Below, one piece after another: positions 23,616-33,317 of a stretch of 64,000 nucleotides of DNA. A program made the translations under genes and the position numbers. This stretch comes from Vibrio cincinnatiensis. Its GTDB lineage: Bacteria > Pseudomonadota > Gammaproteobacteria > Enterobacterales > Vibrionaceae. Positions within the stretch are counted from its first letter, which is position 1. Every line of letters begins with the position of its first letter. The notes below the pieces were generated by a model. That model made no database searches and had not been told where the DNA came from. It worked only from the letters and a program-made list of their open reading frames with translations. The stretch is taken from NCBI RefSeq assembly GCF_022113815.1, contig NZ_SGOM01000011.1, positions 44,421-108,420 of the forward strand, written 5' to 3'.

Positions 23616-23648
23616 TCGTAAAAAGACCGCAGCCTTGGCTACGGTCTT
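23616..23648 (-). terminator. Terminator after tsf
   Basis: On the minus strand an 11-bp stem with one G-U pair (AAGACCGTAGC/GCTGCGGTCTT) and a 4-base loop is followed by TTTTTA. It lies 21 bp after the tsf stop. Confidence 0.88.
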
Positions 23649-23669
23649 GATAGCGTAATCGAACAGCGA

Positions 23670-24512
23670 TTAACCTTTTTGAGCCATTGCTACTTCTTCA
23701 GCAAAGCTTAGGCCTTCTTGTTTTTCGATACCTTCACCCACTTCTAGGCGAACGAAAGAAGAAACAGAAGCACCTTTTTCTTTTAGAATTTCACCAACAG
23801 TTTTCTTTGGTTCCATTACAAAAGGTTGACCAGTCAGAGAAACTTCACCGGTGAATTTCTTCATACGGCCTTCAACCATTTTCTCTGCGATTTCTTTTGG
23901 CTTGCCTTCGTTCATTGCGATTTCAACTTGAACTTCACGTTCTTTCGCAACAACATCAGCAGGCACATCTTCAGGATTAACGTATTCTGGGCGAGAAGCC
24001 GCTACGTGCATTGCGATGTGTTTTAGCGTTTCTGCATCAGCAGCACCAGCAACAACAACACCGATACGAGCACCATGGCTGTATGAAGCCAAATCTTGAC
24101 CTTCGATGTACTGTACGCGACGGATATTGATGTTTTCACCAATTTTAGCCACAAGAGCAATACGAGTTTCTTCAAACTGAGCTTGCAGCGCTTCTACGTC
24201 AGATTTAGACGCTAGAGCCGCTTCTGCAACTTCATTAGCAAACGCTAGGAAGTTACCATCTTTTGCAACGAAGTCAGTTTGGCAGTTGATTTCAACCAGA
24301 GCAGCAACACCTTCACCTTCTTTGATGATGATTGTGCCTTCAGCAGCAATGTTGCCTGCTTTTTTCGCCGCTTTAGCAGCGCCGCTTTTACGCATGTTTT
24401 CAATAGCAAGTTCGATATCGCCATTGGTTTCAACAAGCGCTTTCTTACATTCCATCATACCTGCGCCAGTACGTTCACGCAGTTCTTTAACTAGAGCAGC
24501 AGTAACAGCCAT
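23670..24512 (-). CDS. tsf: Elongation factor Ts
   Basis: Exchanges GDP for GTP on EF-Tu. 280 residues. Contains the N-terminal UBA-like domain ([22 protein letters not shown]), the core signature CQTDFVAKD at about residues 77-84 with the TDFV residues that reach the EF-Tu nucleotide site, and the C-terminal dimerisation module. Co-transcribed with rpsB upstream; between them lie two hairpins, one of which looks like a partial terminator. Confidence 0.98.
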   Translation of the reverse strand: MAVTAALVKELRERTGAGMMECKKALVETNGDIELAIENMRKSGAAKAAKKAGNIAAEGTIIIKEGEGVAALVEINCQTDFVAKDGNFLAFANEVAEAALASKSDVEALQAQFEETRIALVAKIGENINIRRVQYIEGQDLASYSHGARIGVVVAGAADAETLKHIAMHVAASRPEYVNPEDVPADVVAKEREVQVEIAMNEGKPKEIAEKMVEGRMKKFTGEVSLTGQPFVMEPKKTVGEILKEKGASVSSFVRLEVGEGIEKQEGLSFAEEVAMAQKG

Positions 24513-24543
24513 TCTCTATTCCTCAGTTGATTCAGGATATGGT

Positions 24544-24572
24544 AAAAATTAGGGGCCTATCTATGCGGCCCC
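24544..24572 (-). terminator. Terminator-like hairpin between rpsB and tsf
   Basis: On the minus strand GGGGCC (24572-24567) pairs with GGCCCC (24557-24552) across a 9-base loop and is followed by TAATTTTT. A second hairpin with perfect 8-bp arms lies upstream (arms 24587-24594 and 24617-24624). Position inside the rpsB-tsf unit suggests attenuation rather than full termination. Confidence 0.6.
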
Positions 24573-24642
24573 CAATGCTAACGATAACTTAGCCTATGCA
24601 TTCATATGACACATAAGGCTAAGTGTGACTCAGAGCCGCAAA

Positions 24643-25371
24643 TTATTCCGCTTCTACAAAGCCGTCTTTTTCAGCAACTGCCGCGACATCTTTGTTGCGA
24701 CCTTCGTTAACTGATTCAGCAGCCGCGTTCAAGTATAGTTGAACAGCACGGATTGCATCATCGTTACCTGGGATAACGTAATCAACACCATCTGGGTTAG
24801 AGTTAGTATCAACAACCGCAAATACTGGAATACCTAGGTTGTTTGCTTCTTTAACTGCGATGTGCTCGTGATCAGCGTCGATAACGAATAGAGCGTCTGG
24901 TAGACCACCCATATCTTTGATACCACCAAGAGATTTCTCTAATTTCTCCATTTCACGAGTACGCATTAGAGCTTCTTTCTTAGTCAGTTTGTCAAAAGTA
25001 CCGTCTGTTGACTGAACTTCAAGATCTTTTAGACGCTTGATTGACTGACGAACTGTTTTCCAGTTAGTTAGCATACCGCCTAACCAGCGGTTGTTTACGT
25101 AGTATTGGTTACTTGCAATTGCAGCTTCTTTAACAGCTTCAGAGGCAGCGCGCTTAGTACCTACGAAAAGAACTTTCCCTTTTTTCTCACCGATTTTTGT
25201 CATTTCAGCAAGCGCTTCATTGAACATTGGTACGGTTTTTTCTAGGTTGATGATATGAACTTTGTTACGAGCACCAAAGATGAATGGCTTCATTTTTGGG
25301 TTCCAGTAACGAGTTTGGTGACCGAAGTGAACACCAGCTTTTAGCATATCGCGCATTGATACAGTTGCCAT
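24643..25371 (-). CDS. rpsB: 30S ribosomal protein S2
   Basis: Component of the small ribosomal subunit. ATG 25371 is chosen ([23 protein letters not shown], 242 residues, E. coli 241) since AGAGGA is well spaced upstream; a longer open frame from 25443 reads into the leader. S2 signatures seen: [40 protein letters not shown] and the C-terminal [27 protein letters not shown]. In gamma-proteobacteria S2 controls its own operon through the leader. Confidence 0.98.
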   Translation of the reverse strand: MATVSMRDMLKAGVHFGHQTRYWNPKMKPFIFGARNKVHIINLEKTVPMFNEALAEMTKIGEKKGKVLFVGTKRAASEAVKEAAIASNQYYVNNRWLGGMLTNWKTVRQSIKRLKDLEVQSTDGTFDKLTKKEALMRTREMEKLEKSLGGIKDMGGLPDALFVIDADHEHIAVKEANNLGIPVFAVVDTNSNPDGVDYVIPGNDDAIRAVQLYLNAAAESVNEGRNKDVAAVAEKDGFVEAE

Positions 25372-25580
25372 TATATAATCCTCTATGGGGTTAGGCCTCC
25401 ACATCCCCCATGTCTCCGACTTCTCAGTGAAAACTGGAAGCACCCCGGAACACGTGTCGGAATGTGTGTGATTTAAAATTAAATGTGTGTGGAGCCGATC
25501 CGCTTCGCCAAAATGAAGAAAACAGACCGAGATTCCGGCGCGCTTTATATCATATTTGGCCCTAATATGGCTAGTAAAAA
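25372..25580 (-). promoter_or_regulatory. rpsB promoter and leader, candidate S2 autoregulation site
   Basis: The 445-bp gap between rpsB and the divergent map gene has no gene. On the minus strand a TATAAA-type -10 (25549-25544) is followed by a GC-rich discriminator (GCGCGCC), typical of stringently controlled ribosomal promoters; TTTACT (25578-25573) with TATGAT (25554-25549) at 18 bp is an alternative pair. The roughly 170-nt leader is GC-richer than its surroundings (for example TTCCGGGGTGCTTCC), as expected for the known S2-binding leader of rpsB in E. coli. Start point and binding are inferred. Confidence 0.5.
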
Positions 25581-25743
25581 TTACCGTAACGTCGGCGGAT
25601 ACACAGCGAGAAATCTATCATTACCACGAGTTGAACTTCACTTTCACCTAAGCGGCATAACGTTACCACTCAACAGTTAGCCCGCCAACAACCCATAATA
25701 TGGACTTATTCGCTGTCATTCTCATTCTTCTTCCACCCTGTTC

Positions 25744-25771
25744 TTGCGCTTCCTTTTCGCACTGTTACAAT
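25744..25771 (+). promoter_or_regulatory. Candidate sigma-70 promoter for map
   Basis: TTGCGC (25744-25749) and TACAAT (25766-25771) are separated by 16 bp and lie 45 bp upstream of the map ATG. Good matches to -35 and -10; unverified. Confidence 0.5.
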
Positions 25772-25816
25772 ATTACGATTAGCACGGGTGTGCATAAAAA
25801 TTAGTAGAGAAAGCCG

Positions 25817-26659
25817 ATGTCTGTAAAAATTAAAAATGCTGAAGAAATTGAAAAAATGCGAGTCGCAGGTCGACTTGCTGCGCAAGTTCTGGAAATGATT
25901 GAACCTCATGTCAAGCCAGGGGTCACCACCGAAGAACTGGATAAAATTTGCCACCAATATATCACTGAAGTGCAAGGTGCAATTCCAGCCCCTCTTAATT
26001 ATCATGGCTTTCCAAAGTCAATTTGCACCTCGATTAACCACATCGTATGTCACGGTATCCCAGCCACACAAGACAGTCATTTTGGTCAAATCCTGCGCCC
26101 CGCCGTGCTAAAAGATGGCGATATTATGAATATTGATATCACCGTTATTAAAGACGGCTACCATGGCGATACCTCCAAAATGTTTCTTGTCGGTGATGTT
26201 TCTCCTGCCGATAAACGTCTGTGTTTCGTCGCACAAGAGTGCCTCTATCTATCACTGAAAAAAGTTAAACCAGGTGTACAGCTAGGTGAAATTGGTACCG
26301 CGATTGAAAAACACATCAAAACCAACAATAAAAATAATCCGCGCTTGAAATTCTCTATTGTGCGTGATTACTGTGGGCACGGCATAGGGGCTGAATTCCA
26401 TGAAGAACCTCAAGTGGTGCACTACCGCAATAACGATCGTACGGTATTGCGTGAAGGGATGATTTTCACCATTGAACCCATGATCAACGCGGGTAAATTT
26501 GGTTGCCGTCTTGATGATGAAGACAATTGGACAGTTTATACCGCCGATAACAAAAATTCAGCGCAATGGGAGCACACCTTATTGGTCACTGCCGATGGTT
26601 GTGAAATTTTAACCTTACGTGAAGAAGAAAGCATCCCACGTATTTTCCACAACGCCTAA
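25817..26659 (+). CDS. map: Methionine aminopeptidase, type I
   Basis: Removes the initiator methionine from nascent proteins. 280 residues, 16 longer than E. coli MAP, mostly at the C-terminus. Metal and active-site segments: NHIVCHGIP (catalytic His), MNIDITVIKDGYHGDTSKMF (two Asp ligands), GHGIGAEFHEEPQ (His ligand), FTIEPMI (Glu ligand) and WEHTLLVT. It diverges from rpsB and precedes glnD by about 120 bp, the arrangement also seen in E. coli. Confidence 0.97.
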   Translation: MSVKIKNAEEIEKMRVAGRLAAQVLEMIEPHVKPGVTTEELDKICHQYITEVQGAIPAPLNYHGFPKSICTSINHIVCHGIPATQDSHFGQILRPAVLKDGDIMNIDITVIKDGYHGDTSKMFLVGDVSPADKRLCFVAQECLYLSLKKVKPGVQLGEIGTAIEKHIKTNNKNNPRLKFSIVRDYCGHGIGAEFHEEPQVVHYRNNDRTVLREGMIFTIEPMINAGKFGCRLDDEDNWTVYTADNKNSAQWEHTLLVTADGCEILTLREEESIPRIFHNA

Positions 26660-26777
26660 TAGCAAAAAGCTTGTCGGTCCTATCGATACGATATAAAGGA
26701 GAGCTTGAGCTCGGGGATTGATCTCTGTTAGATTCAGTAACAGACCTGAGTTCACTCTCTTGCACGGACCGCATGCT

Positions 26778-29399
26778 ATGCCTTATTTATCCCCTCTCCG
26801 CTTTACCGATGCTCAACTGAATGTCGATGAACTAAAACAACAACTCGATGGTTTCTCTCTTTATCAACGCCAAGAATTTTTAGCACGTCATCCAGTGACC
26901 GATCTCGTACTTGGACGAGCAGAATACATGGATTTGTTATTGCACCGACTATGGCAATACTTAGGCTTTCAGCATCATCCTGAAATCGCTCTTGCAGCTG
27001 TCGGAGGATATGGTCGAGGTGAACTTCACCCTCTCTCTGACATTGATATTTTGGTGGTATCAGAACATAAACTGGCCGATGAACTAGGCCGTAAGATCAG
27101 CGAATTTATTACCCTATTATGGGATTTACGCCTAGAAGTTGGCCATGCAGTCCGCACATTATCAGAATGCGCTGAAATTGGCCGAGAAGATTTAACCGTT
27201 GCAACCAACTTACAAGAAGCCCGATTACTGTGCGGAAGTGAAGCCGTCTTTTTACAGCTAAAGTCTATCGTCGATTCTGACTCTTTTTGGCCAAGCGAAA
27301 CATTCTACCAAGCCAAAATTCAAGAGCAGCGTAAACGCCATGCTCGCTACCATGACACGACCTATAATCTTGAACCAGATATAAAATCAACTCCTGGCGG
27401 GTTAAGAGATATTCATACCTTGAGCTGGGTAGCTCGCCGCCACTTTGGTGCAAAATCTCTGTATGAAATGAGCCGCTTTGGCTTTCTTACCGATGCTGAA
27501 TATCGAGAGTTAGTTGAATGCCAAGACTTTTTATGGCGCATCCGTTTTGCCTTACACCTTGAACTTAAACGCTACGACAACCGACTCACCTTCGCCCATC
27601 AAGCGCAAGTCGCTGAACATCTCGGTTTTACTGGTGAAGGTAACCGCCCCGTAGAAATGATGATGAAAGAGTTCTATCGAACCCTACGCCGTGTCGCTGA
27701 ACTGAACAAAATGCTCCTTAAGTTGTTTGATCAAGCGATCTTAAATCATGGTGAAGAGAGTAAGCCGGAAATCATTGATGATGATTTTCAACGTCGTGGT
27801 GCATTGATTGAAGCTCGTAAGCCCGCTCTGTTTCAAGCTCGACCTGAAACCATCTTAGATATGTTCTTACATATGGCGAGTGATTCCACGATTCAGGGGG
27901 TTGCCCCCTCAACGATGCGTCAACTACGCACTGCCCGCCGTCGTTTAAATAAGTTTTTACACACAATTCCAGCGGCCCGAGAAAAATTTATGGCATTAAC
28001 TCGCCATCCCAATGCCTTACTCAAAGCATTCGGCCAGATGCATAAATTAGGTGTTTTGGCGGCTTATCTTCCTCAATGGAGCCAAATTGTCGGGCAGATG
28101 CAATTTGATCTGTTTCACGCTTATACCGTTGATGAACACAGCATTCGACTACTTAAACACATCAACTTGTTTAATGACCCTAAAAATCACCAACATCACC
28201 CTATTTGCTGTGAAATTTACCCTAAAATACAGAAAAAAGAGTTACTGATTATCGCCGCTATATTCCATGATATAGGAAAAGGGCGCGGCGGTGATCACTC
28301 AGAAATCGGTGCGACAGAGGCTTACGACTTCTGTATTGAGCATGGATTGTCCAAACCAGAAGGAAAGCTGGTCGCTTGGTTGGTACAAAACCATCTCTTA
28401 ATGTCAGTCACAGCCCAAAGGCGCGATATTTACGATCCTGATGTGATCATTGAATTTGCCAAAAAAGTCCGCGATGAAGAACATCTCGAATATCTGGTGT
28501 GCTTAACGGTTGCTGATATTTGCGCGACTAACCCCGAACTTTGGAACAGTTGGAAGCGAACCTTACTTGCAGAACTGTTCTATTCTACCCAACGAGCACT
28601 CCGGCGTGGATTGGAGTATCCAGTCGATATCCGAGAACGAATTCGCCACAATCAACAGATGGCTTCTGCTTTACTGCGTAAAGAAGGGTTTGCAAGCCGT
28701 GACATTGAGCTACTTTGGCAGCGTTTCAAAGCCGATTATTTCTTACGTCATACTCATAAGCAAATCGCTTGGCATGGCAGTCACCTACTGACACATAATG
28801 AGCCAAGCCAGCCGTTGGTTTTGATCAGCAAGAAGGCCACTCGAGGCGGGACAGAGGTCTTTGTTTACACCAAAGACCAACCCGCATTATTTGCTACCGT
28901 GGTGGCAGAACTGGATAGGCGTAACCTTAACGTTCATGACGCGCAGATCATGACCAGTAAAGATGGCTATGTACTCGATACTTTTATGGTCTTAGATCAC
29001 AACGGGCAAGCGATTGAAGAATTACGTCATAAGCCATTGATAAAGCATTTAGTACATGTGTTGCACGACGGTCGCCCGACAAAAATCAAAACTCGACGTA
29101 TACCACGCAATTTACAGCACTTTAAAGTACGCACTCAGGTTGATTTTCTCCCCACCAAAAGTAAGAAACGTACCTTAATGGAGTTTGTGGCATTAGATAC
29201 ACCAGGGCTACTTGCTACGGTTGGGGCAACTTTTTCTGAACTGAATATCAATCTGCATGCTGCAAAGATCACGACGATCGGCGAACGAGCAGAAGACTTA
29301 TTTATTCTCACGAGCAATGATGGTGGAAAATTAACGGAAGAGGAAGAAATCGTGCTGCGGGAGCAGTTAATGGAAAAGGTCACCAAACTGGCCCCTTAG
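26778..29399 (+). CDS. glnD: Bifunctional uridylyltransferase/uridylyl-removing enzyme
   Basis: Attaches UMP to, and removes it from, P-II (GlnB) according to glutamine level. ATG 26778 gives 873 residues; an upstream TTG at 26718 would add 20 residues of unlikely sequence. The nucleotidyltransferase motif GGYGRGELHPLSDIDIL spans about 76-92, with the catalytic acidic residues Asp88 and Asp90. A metal-dependent HD domain (AAIFHDIGKGRGGDHSEIG) follows in the middle, and two C-terminal ACT domains bind glutamine (FATVVAELDRRNLNVHDAQIM; LLATVGATFSELNINLHAAKI). Its target glnB is 23 kb away in this window. Confidence 0.97.
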   Translation: MPYLSPLRFTDAQLNVDELKQQLDGFSLYQRQEFLARHPVTDLVLGRAEYMDLLLHRLWQYLGFQHHPEIALAAVGGYGRGELHPLSDIDILVVSEHKLADELGRKISEFITLLWDLRLEVGHAVRTLSECAEIGREDLTVATNLQEARLLCGSEAVFLQLKSIVDSDSFWPSETFYQAKIQEQRKRHARYHDTTYNLEPDIKSTPGGLRDIHTLSWVARRHFGAKSLYEMSRFGFLTDAEYRELVECQDFLWRIRFALHLELKRYDNRLTFAHQAQVAEHLGFTGEGNRPVEMMMKEFYRTLRRVAELNKMLLKLFDQAILNHGEESKPEIIDDDFQRRGALIEARKPALFQARPETILDMFLHMASDSTIQGVAPSTMRQLRTARRRLNKFLHTIPAAREKFMALTRHPNALLKAFGQMHKLGVLAAYLPQWSQIVGQMQFDLFHAYTVDEHSIRLLKHINLFNDPKNHQHHPICCEIYPKIQKKELLIIAAIFHDIGKGRGGDHSEIGATEAYDFCIEHGLSKPEGKLVAWLVQNHLLMSVTAQRRDIYDPDVIIEFAKKVRDEEHLEYLVCLTVADICATNPELWNSWKRTLLAELFYSTQRALRRGLEYPVDIRERIRHNQQMASALLRKEGFASRDIELLWQRFKADYFLRHTHKQIAWHGSHLLTHNEPSQPLVLISKKATRGGTEVFVYTKDQPALFATVVAELDRRNLNVHDAQIMTSKDGYVLDTFMVLDHNGQAIEELRHKPLIKHLVHVLHDGRPTKIKTRRIPRNLQHFKVRTQVDFLPTKSKKRTLMEFVALDTPGLLATVGATFSELNINLHAAKITTIGERAEDLFILTSNDGGKLTEEEEIVLREQLMEKVTKLAP

Positions 29400-29407
29400 C
29401 TAATGAA

Positions 29408-29456
29408 ATGCGCATCTATTCCTGGGAGAAAAGCTTACTTCCAAATAGATGCGCAT
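29408..29456. repeat. Long hairpin between convergent glnD and pgpA
   Basis: Perfect 13-bp arms (29408-29420, ATGCGCATCTATT; 29444-29456) continue, after a 2-base bulge, into six further pairs with one G-U. Neither side is followed by a T-run, so it is not a standard intrinsic terminator although it sits between two convergent genes. Confidence 0.7.
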
Positions 29457-29476
29457 AAAAAAGCCAAGTCATTGAG

Positions 29477-29983
29477 TTAATTTAGCCAGCCAGCCCAAAA
29501 ACCAACCATAACGAGCACTATCGCCGACATAATACCAGCGACAATATCATCAAGCATAATCCCAAGCCCGCCTTCAACTCGTTTATCTAACCAACCAATC
29601 GGCCACGGCTTAACCATGTCAAAGAAACGAAATAGGATAAAGCCCGTTACTGGCCAGCGCCAATCCCAAACCGATAGTTGTAGAAAAGGCACAATAAGCA
29701 TCGTGATCCAAAAACCAGCGAACTCATCCCACACGATCGAACCATGATCATGGACCTTCATATCCGTTGATGTCACTTGACAAATTTTCACCCCAATCAA
29801 ACAAGCAAGCAGAACCCATAGTACATAAGGCCAAAAAGAAAGATGTGCCAATAGCAGATAAAAAGGAACCGAGGCTAATGTTCCCATCGTTCCCGGGACA
29901 ACGGGAGATAACCCACTCCCGAATCCAGTTGCCAGTAAATGCCAAGGGTTGCGCATAGAAAGGCGTGAAATCGGATTGCTCAT
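29477..29983 (-). CDS. pgpA: Phosphatidylglycerophosphatase A
   Basis: Dephosphorylates phosphatidylglycerol phosphate at the inner membrane. 168 residues with the family pattern: NPWHLLATGFGSGLSPVVPGTMGTL at the N-terminus, DEFAGFWITML in the middle (conserved acidic pair), and FRFFDMVKPWPIGWLD, then hydrophobic helices. Its ATG overlaps the thiL stop by four bases, so thiL and pgpA are translationally coupled. Confidence 0.96.
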   Translation of the reverse strand: MSNPISRLSMRNPWHLLATGFGSGLSPVVPGTMGTLASVPFYLLLAHLSFWPYVLWVLLACLIGVKICQVTSTDMKVHDHGSIVWDEFAGFWITMLIVPFLQLSVWDWRWPVTGFILFRFFDMVKPWPIGWLDKRVEGGLGIMLDDIVAGIMSAIVLVMVGFWAGWLN

Positions 29984-30954
29984 ACGGACTCCTTGAAGTG
30001 ATCATAACCTGTCAAAGACCAGTCAAGCTTTTCACCTTGACGCGTAAGCTCAACAATCCCTTGGGGGCGAATTTGACCGATGCAGGTCACTTTGCTGGCG
30101 GTATGAGCCAAGGCGCTTTCTAACGAACCTTTATTTTCTTCTGGGACAGTAAAGCAAAGCTCATATTCTTCACCACTGGTCAATGCATATTGTTGGGCAA
30201 GCATATCATCACCAATAAACTGTCTCAGAGCTTTAGAAATAGGTAAGGCATTGACATCAATGCTCGCTCCCACTTGGGAGCAATGCAAAATATGCCCTAA
30301 ATCAGCCATTAAACCATCGGAGATATCAATAGCCGAAGAAGCAAGATTCAGCAACGCTTGACCAACCAACACTCGTGGAGTGGAGAGATAATGACGCTGT
30401 TCTAACTCTGCTGCAAAGGGAAGTGATCGTTTCGTTGAGTCAAGGATAACGTCTAACCCCGCTTTGCTATCGCCCAGTTCACCTGTGACATAAATCCAGT
30501 CTCCCACCTTTGCCTGATTACGTCGTAATGCTTGATCGCGGGGAACAAATCCTTGTACCGTCAAAGTGATGGCTAGTGGCCCTTTAGTGGTATCACCCCC
30601 AATCAACTGAACATTATAGTAATTCGCTAAATCAAAAAAAGCCGAACAAAAAGGGGCTAACCAAGTTTCATCAATACTCGGCAAAGTCAGCGCCATCGAC
30701 ACCCAAGCTGGCGTTGCTCCCATTGCTGCTAAGTCGCTGATATTAGAGGCGAGAGCTTTATGGGCAACCCAAGCCGGGTTAGCGTCAGCCAAAAAGTGAG
30801 TACCCGCTACTAACGTATCAGTACTGATCGCAACTCGAACATTATCGGGAACATTGACGATCGCGCAATCATCCCCAAGTGCTAAATGAACATCTTTACG
30901 CTGAGGTTGGCGATCAGAGAAGTATTTTTCAATTAAGTTAAATTCACCAAACAT
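29980..30954 (-). CDS. thiL: Thiamine-monophosphate kinase
   Basis: Phosphorylates thiamine phosphate to the diphosphate cofactor. 324 residues (E. coli 325), ATP-grasp-unrelated PurM-like fold. Features: N-terminal FNLIEKYF, HLALGDDCAIV (metal and nucleotide binding), ISTDTLVAGTHFLAD, ALASNISDLAAMGATPAWV, GDTTKGPLAITLTVQG and SSAIDISDGLMADLGHI. It follows nusB in the rib-nus-thi-pgp operon, after a terminator-like hairpin at 31.05 kb. Confidence 0.96.
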   Translation of the reverse strand: MFGEFNLIEKYFSDRQPQRKDVHLALGDDCAIVNVPDNVRVAISTDTLVAGTHFLADANPAWVAHKALASNISDLAAMGATPAWVSMALTLPSIDETWLAPFCSAFFDLANYYNVQLIGGDTTKGPLAITLTVQGFVPRDQALRRNQAKVGDWIYVTGELGDSKAGLDVILDSTKRSLPFAAELEQRHYLSTPRVLVGQALLNLASSAIDISDGLMADLGHILHCSQVGASIDVNALPISKALRQFIGDDMLAQQYALTSGEEYELCFTVPEENKGSLESALAHTASKVTCIGQIRPQGIVELTRQGEKLDWSLTGYDHFKESV

Positions 30955-31039
30955 CGGAATAATCCCTAGGCTTGCGAACAGAATTTACGAATACAGGGAA
31001 TGGTGAATGAGCGTTCACTTATCCATACTCATGCTATAG

Positions 31040-31063
31040 AAAAAAGGCCAGCAGATGCTGACC
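31040..31063 (-). terminator. Terminator-like hairpin between nusB and thiL
   Basis: On the minus strand a 7-bp stem GGTCAGC/GCTGGCC (one G-U) with a 4-base loop is followed by TTTTTT. It lies 15 bp after nusB and before thiL, which has about 80 bp of its own upstream sequence. Confidence 0.75.
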
Positions 31064-31077
31064 TTTCATTAGTAATC

Positions 31078-31548
31078 TTACGCTTTTTTTCGTACATGAG
31101 GTGCGGCTTTATCCAGCACTCCATTTACAAATTTGTGACTATCTTCAGCGGCAAAAATTTTTGCCAATTCAATAGCTTCATTAATCACAACTTTATAGGG
31201 AACATCATCACGTCGAGTCATCTCGTACATCGCTAGGCGAAGCAACGCAAGTTCCATCATATCAAGATCTTGCATTGGACGAGAAACAAAAGGACGCAAT
31301 TTACTATCCAATTCAGTATGGTTAAGAACAACACCGGCTAGAAGGTCACGAAAATAGGTGACGTCGGTTTCTGGAGCCGCAAGAGCAGGCTCAGCAGCAT
31401 GATGTTCTTCTTCATCGTACTTACCACTGGATAAGAACTGCTCTTCAATAGTCGCCACATTCTCTTTAGTAATTTGCCATGAATAAATCGCTTGTAGTGC
31501 AAATTGGCGTGCATTACGACGTGCGGCTGGTTTCACGCTGGCCCCCAT
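31078..31548 (-). CDS. nusB: Transcription antitermination protein NusB
   Basis: Binds boxA of rRNA leader transcripts with NusE (S10). 156 residues, all-helical, with [21 protein letters not shown] at the N-terminus (RNA-binding arginines), and [34 protein letters not shown]. The ATG overlaps the ribH stop (TAATG), the tight ribH-nusB junction known from E. coli. The stretch after residue 40 ([20 protein letters not shown]) is acidic and less conserved. Confidence 0.96.
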   Translation of the reverse strand: MGASVKPAARRNARQFALQAIYSWQITKENVATIEEQFLSSGKYDEEEHHAAEPALAAPETDVTYFRDLLAGVVLNHTELDSKLRPFVSRPMQDLDMMELALLRLAMYEMTRRDDVPYKVVINEAIELAKIFAAEDSHKFVNGVLDKAAPHVRKKA

Positions 31549-32018
31549 TAGGAATCAATTTCAGAAAGAACGTTAATCATCTCAAGTGCGCTTAGTGCGG
31601 CTTCGGCACCTTTATTACCAGCCTTGGTTCCTGCGCGTTCAATAGCTTGATCGATAGTATCTACAGTCAAAACACCAAAGGCGACTGGAATGCTAAATTC
31701 CATCGAAACTTGGGCAAGACCTTTATTCATTTCACTACAAACATAGTCAAAGTGTGGTGTACCACCACGAATTACAGAACCGAGTGAGACAATTGCATCA
31801 AATTTACCCGTTTTTGCTACACGCTGTGCAACAAGGGGAAGTTCAACGGCTCCGGGACAACGAACAACGGTAATATTATCGTCGCTCACTTGGCCATGAC
31901 GCTTCAAAGTATCGATGGCACCAGACAATAGACTTTCGTTAATAAAACTGTTGAAACGAGAAATCACAATCGCAACTTTAGCATTGGGTGCTGGGAAACC
32001 ACCTTCGATCACTTTCAT
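31548..32018 (-). CDS. ribH: 6,7-dimethyl-8-ribityllumazine synthase
   Basis: Joins 5-amino-6-ribitylaminouracil with dihydroxybutanone phosphate, penultimate step of riboflavin synthesis. ATG 32018 ([18 protein letters not shown], 156 residues) is chosen: AAAGGA lies about seven bases upstream, and this is the usual length. Signatures include [44 protein letters not shown] and [28 protein letters not shown]. Between ribBX and nusB. Confidence 0.97.
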   Translation of the reverse strand: MKVIEGGFPAPNAKVAIVISRFNSFINESLLSGAIDTLKRHGQVSDDNITVVRCPGAVELPLVAQRVAKTGKFDAIVSLGSVIRGGTPHFDYVCSEMNKGLAQVSMEFSIPVAFGVLTVDTIDQAIERAGTKAGNKGAEAALSALEMINVLSEIDS

Positions 32019-32169
32019 AAGCTTTCCTTTAACTCTGTTCATCAAGTGAGAATCGCCGGATTCTAGCACAAATTTGTGAGCGATATCTAATGGAAATTGA
32101 CACGCATCCGAACACCGCCGAAAGTCTCCTCCTTGTGAGCATGACTCGATCTGAATGATTACTCACATT

Positions 32170-32204
32170 GAAACCTAGCCACCGTCAAACAATGGCTAGG
32201 TTTC
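32170..32204 (-). terminator. Possible terminator between ribBX and ribH
   Basis: Perfect 12-bp arms (GAAACCTAGCCA, 32170-32181; TGGCTAGGTTTC, 32193-32204) with an 11-base loop. On the minus strand the stem contains only a short TTTC at its end, so termination may be weak. Confidence 0.55.
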
Positions 32205-32207
32205 ACC

Positions 32208-33317
32208 TTATTCACATACGTATTCAACCACATTAAGGCCAAAGCCACCTAATGCGTGGTACTTCTTATTGGCTGAAGAAAGTAAACGCATTTCACTAAC
32301 CCCTAAATCAGCCAGAATCTGTGAACCGACCCCGACTCGGCGAGAAGTGCCTTGTTTTTTGGCTAAAGCAGGCGCATCGCCTTTATCTTGCTGTTCAAAC
32401 ATTTTCACTCGGTGCAGCAAAAGTTCGGTAGACTCTTCATTCCCCAAAATCACTAGAACGCCCCCTTCTTGCCCGATACGCTTCATGGCTTTATCTAAAC
32501 TCCAGCTACGTTCAGCACTGCGATCACTCCGTAATAAATCAGTAAAGGTATCTTGCAAATGAACACGAACTAAAGGAGCTTGAGCAGAAGCTATTTCTTT
32601 TTTCAAAGCAAAATGAATTTGGTTATCAATTACATCACGATAAGTGACAAGTTCAAACTCACCAAACTCTGTAGGAAGTAAACACTGTGCGACACGCTCA
32701 ATGGTGGTTTCCGTATGGTTACGGTATTCAATAAGATCTGCAATTGTCCCTAATTTGATGCCATGCTTTTCAGCAAAAATTTCCAGATCAGGGCGACGAG
32801 CCATTGTGCCATCTTCATTAAGAATTTCGACAATGACAGAAGCGGGCTCTAACCCCGCTAATCGCGCTAAATCACACCCCGCTTCTGTATGTCCAGCGCG
32901 GGTTAAAACACCACCATCTTGCGCCGCTAACGGAAAAATATGTCCAGGTTGCACCAAGTCTGAAGCTTTCGCATCTTGAGCGACAGCCGCTTGAACAGTA
33001 CGGGCACGATCAGCGGCTGAAATTCCGGTGGTAACGCCTTCAGCCGCCTCAATGGAGACAGTAAAATTCGTTGTATATTGAGCATTATTGTCTTGTACCA
33101 TCGGGGCTAGACCTAGATGCTGACAACGGGTTTTGGTCATCGTTAAACAGATAAGACCACGACCATGCGTCGCCATGAAGTTAATCGCTTCAGGGGTTAT
33201 ATGTTCGGCGGCCATGATCAGATCGCCTTCATTTTCGCGGTCTTCATCATCCATCAGGATAACCATTTTACCCAAACGGATATCTTCAATAATTTCTTTA
33301 GGGGTACTAATTGCCAT
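32208..33317 (-). CDS. ribB: 3,4-dihydroxy-2-butanone-4-phosphate synthase with degenerate GTP cyclohydrolase II domain (RibBX type)
   Basis: The N-terminal half (about 1-200) is a complete DHBP synthase, with [26 protein letters not shown] and [16 protein letters not shown] carrying the acidic and His active-site residues. The C-terminal half aligns in order with GTP cyclohydrolase II ([47 protein letters not shown]) but lacks the three zinc cysteines expected after RVHS and the RQEGRGIGL-type segment. It is therefore probably inactive as a cyclohydrolase. ATG 33317 is one codon after a tandem ATG. ribA is not in this window and is presumably elsewhere. Fusions of this kind are known in proteobacteria. 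Confidence 0.93.
   Translation of the reverse strand: MAISTPKEIIEDIRLGKMVILMDDEDRENEGDLIMAAEHITPEAINFMATHGRGLICLTMTKTRCQHLGLAPMVQDNNAQYTTNFTVSIEAAEGVTTGISAADRARTVQAAVAQDAKASDLVQPGHIFPLAAQDGGVLTRAGHTEAGCDLARLAGLEPASVIVEILNEDGTMARRPDLEIFAEKHGIKLGTIADLIEYRNHTETTIERVAQCLLPTEFGEFELVTYRDVIDNQIHFALKKEIASAQAPLVRVHLQDTFTDLLRSDRSAERSWSLDKAMKRIGQEGGVLVILGNEESTELLLHRVKMFEQQDKGDAPALAKKQGTSRRVGVGSQILADLGVSEMRLLSSANKKYHALGGFGLNVVEYVCE

Noticed and set aside
25483..25680. 65-codon plus-strand frame in the rpsB/map gap
   Set aside because: It overlaps the rpsB promoter and leader region; its sequence is not protein-like.
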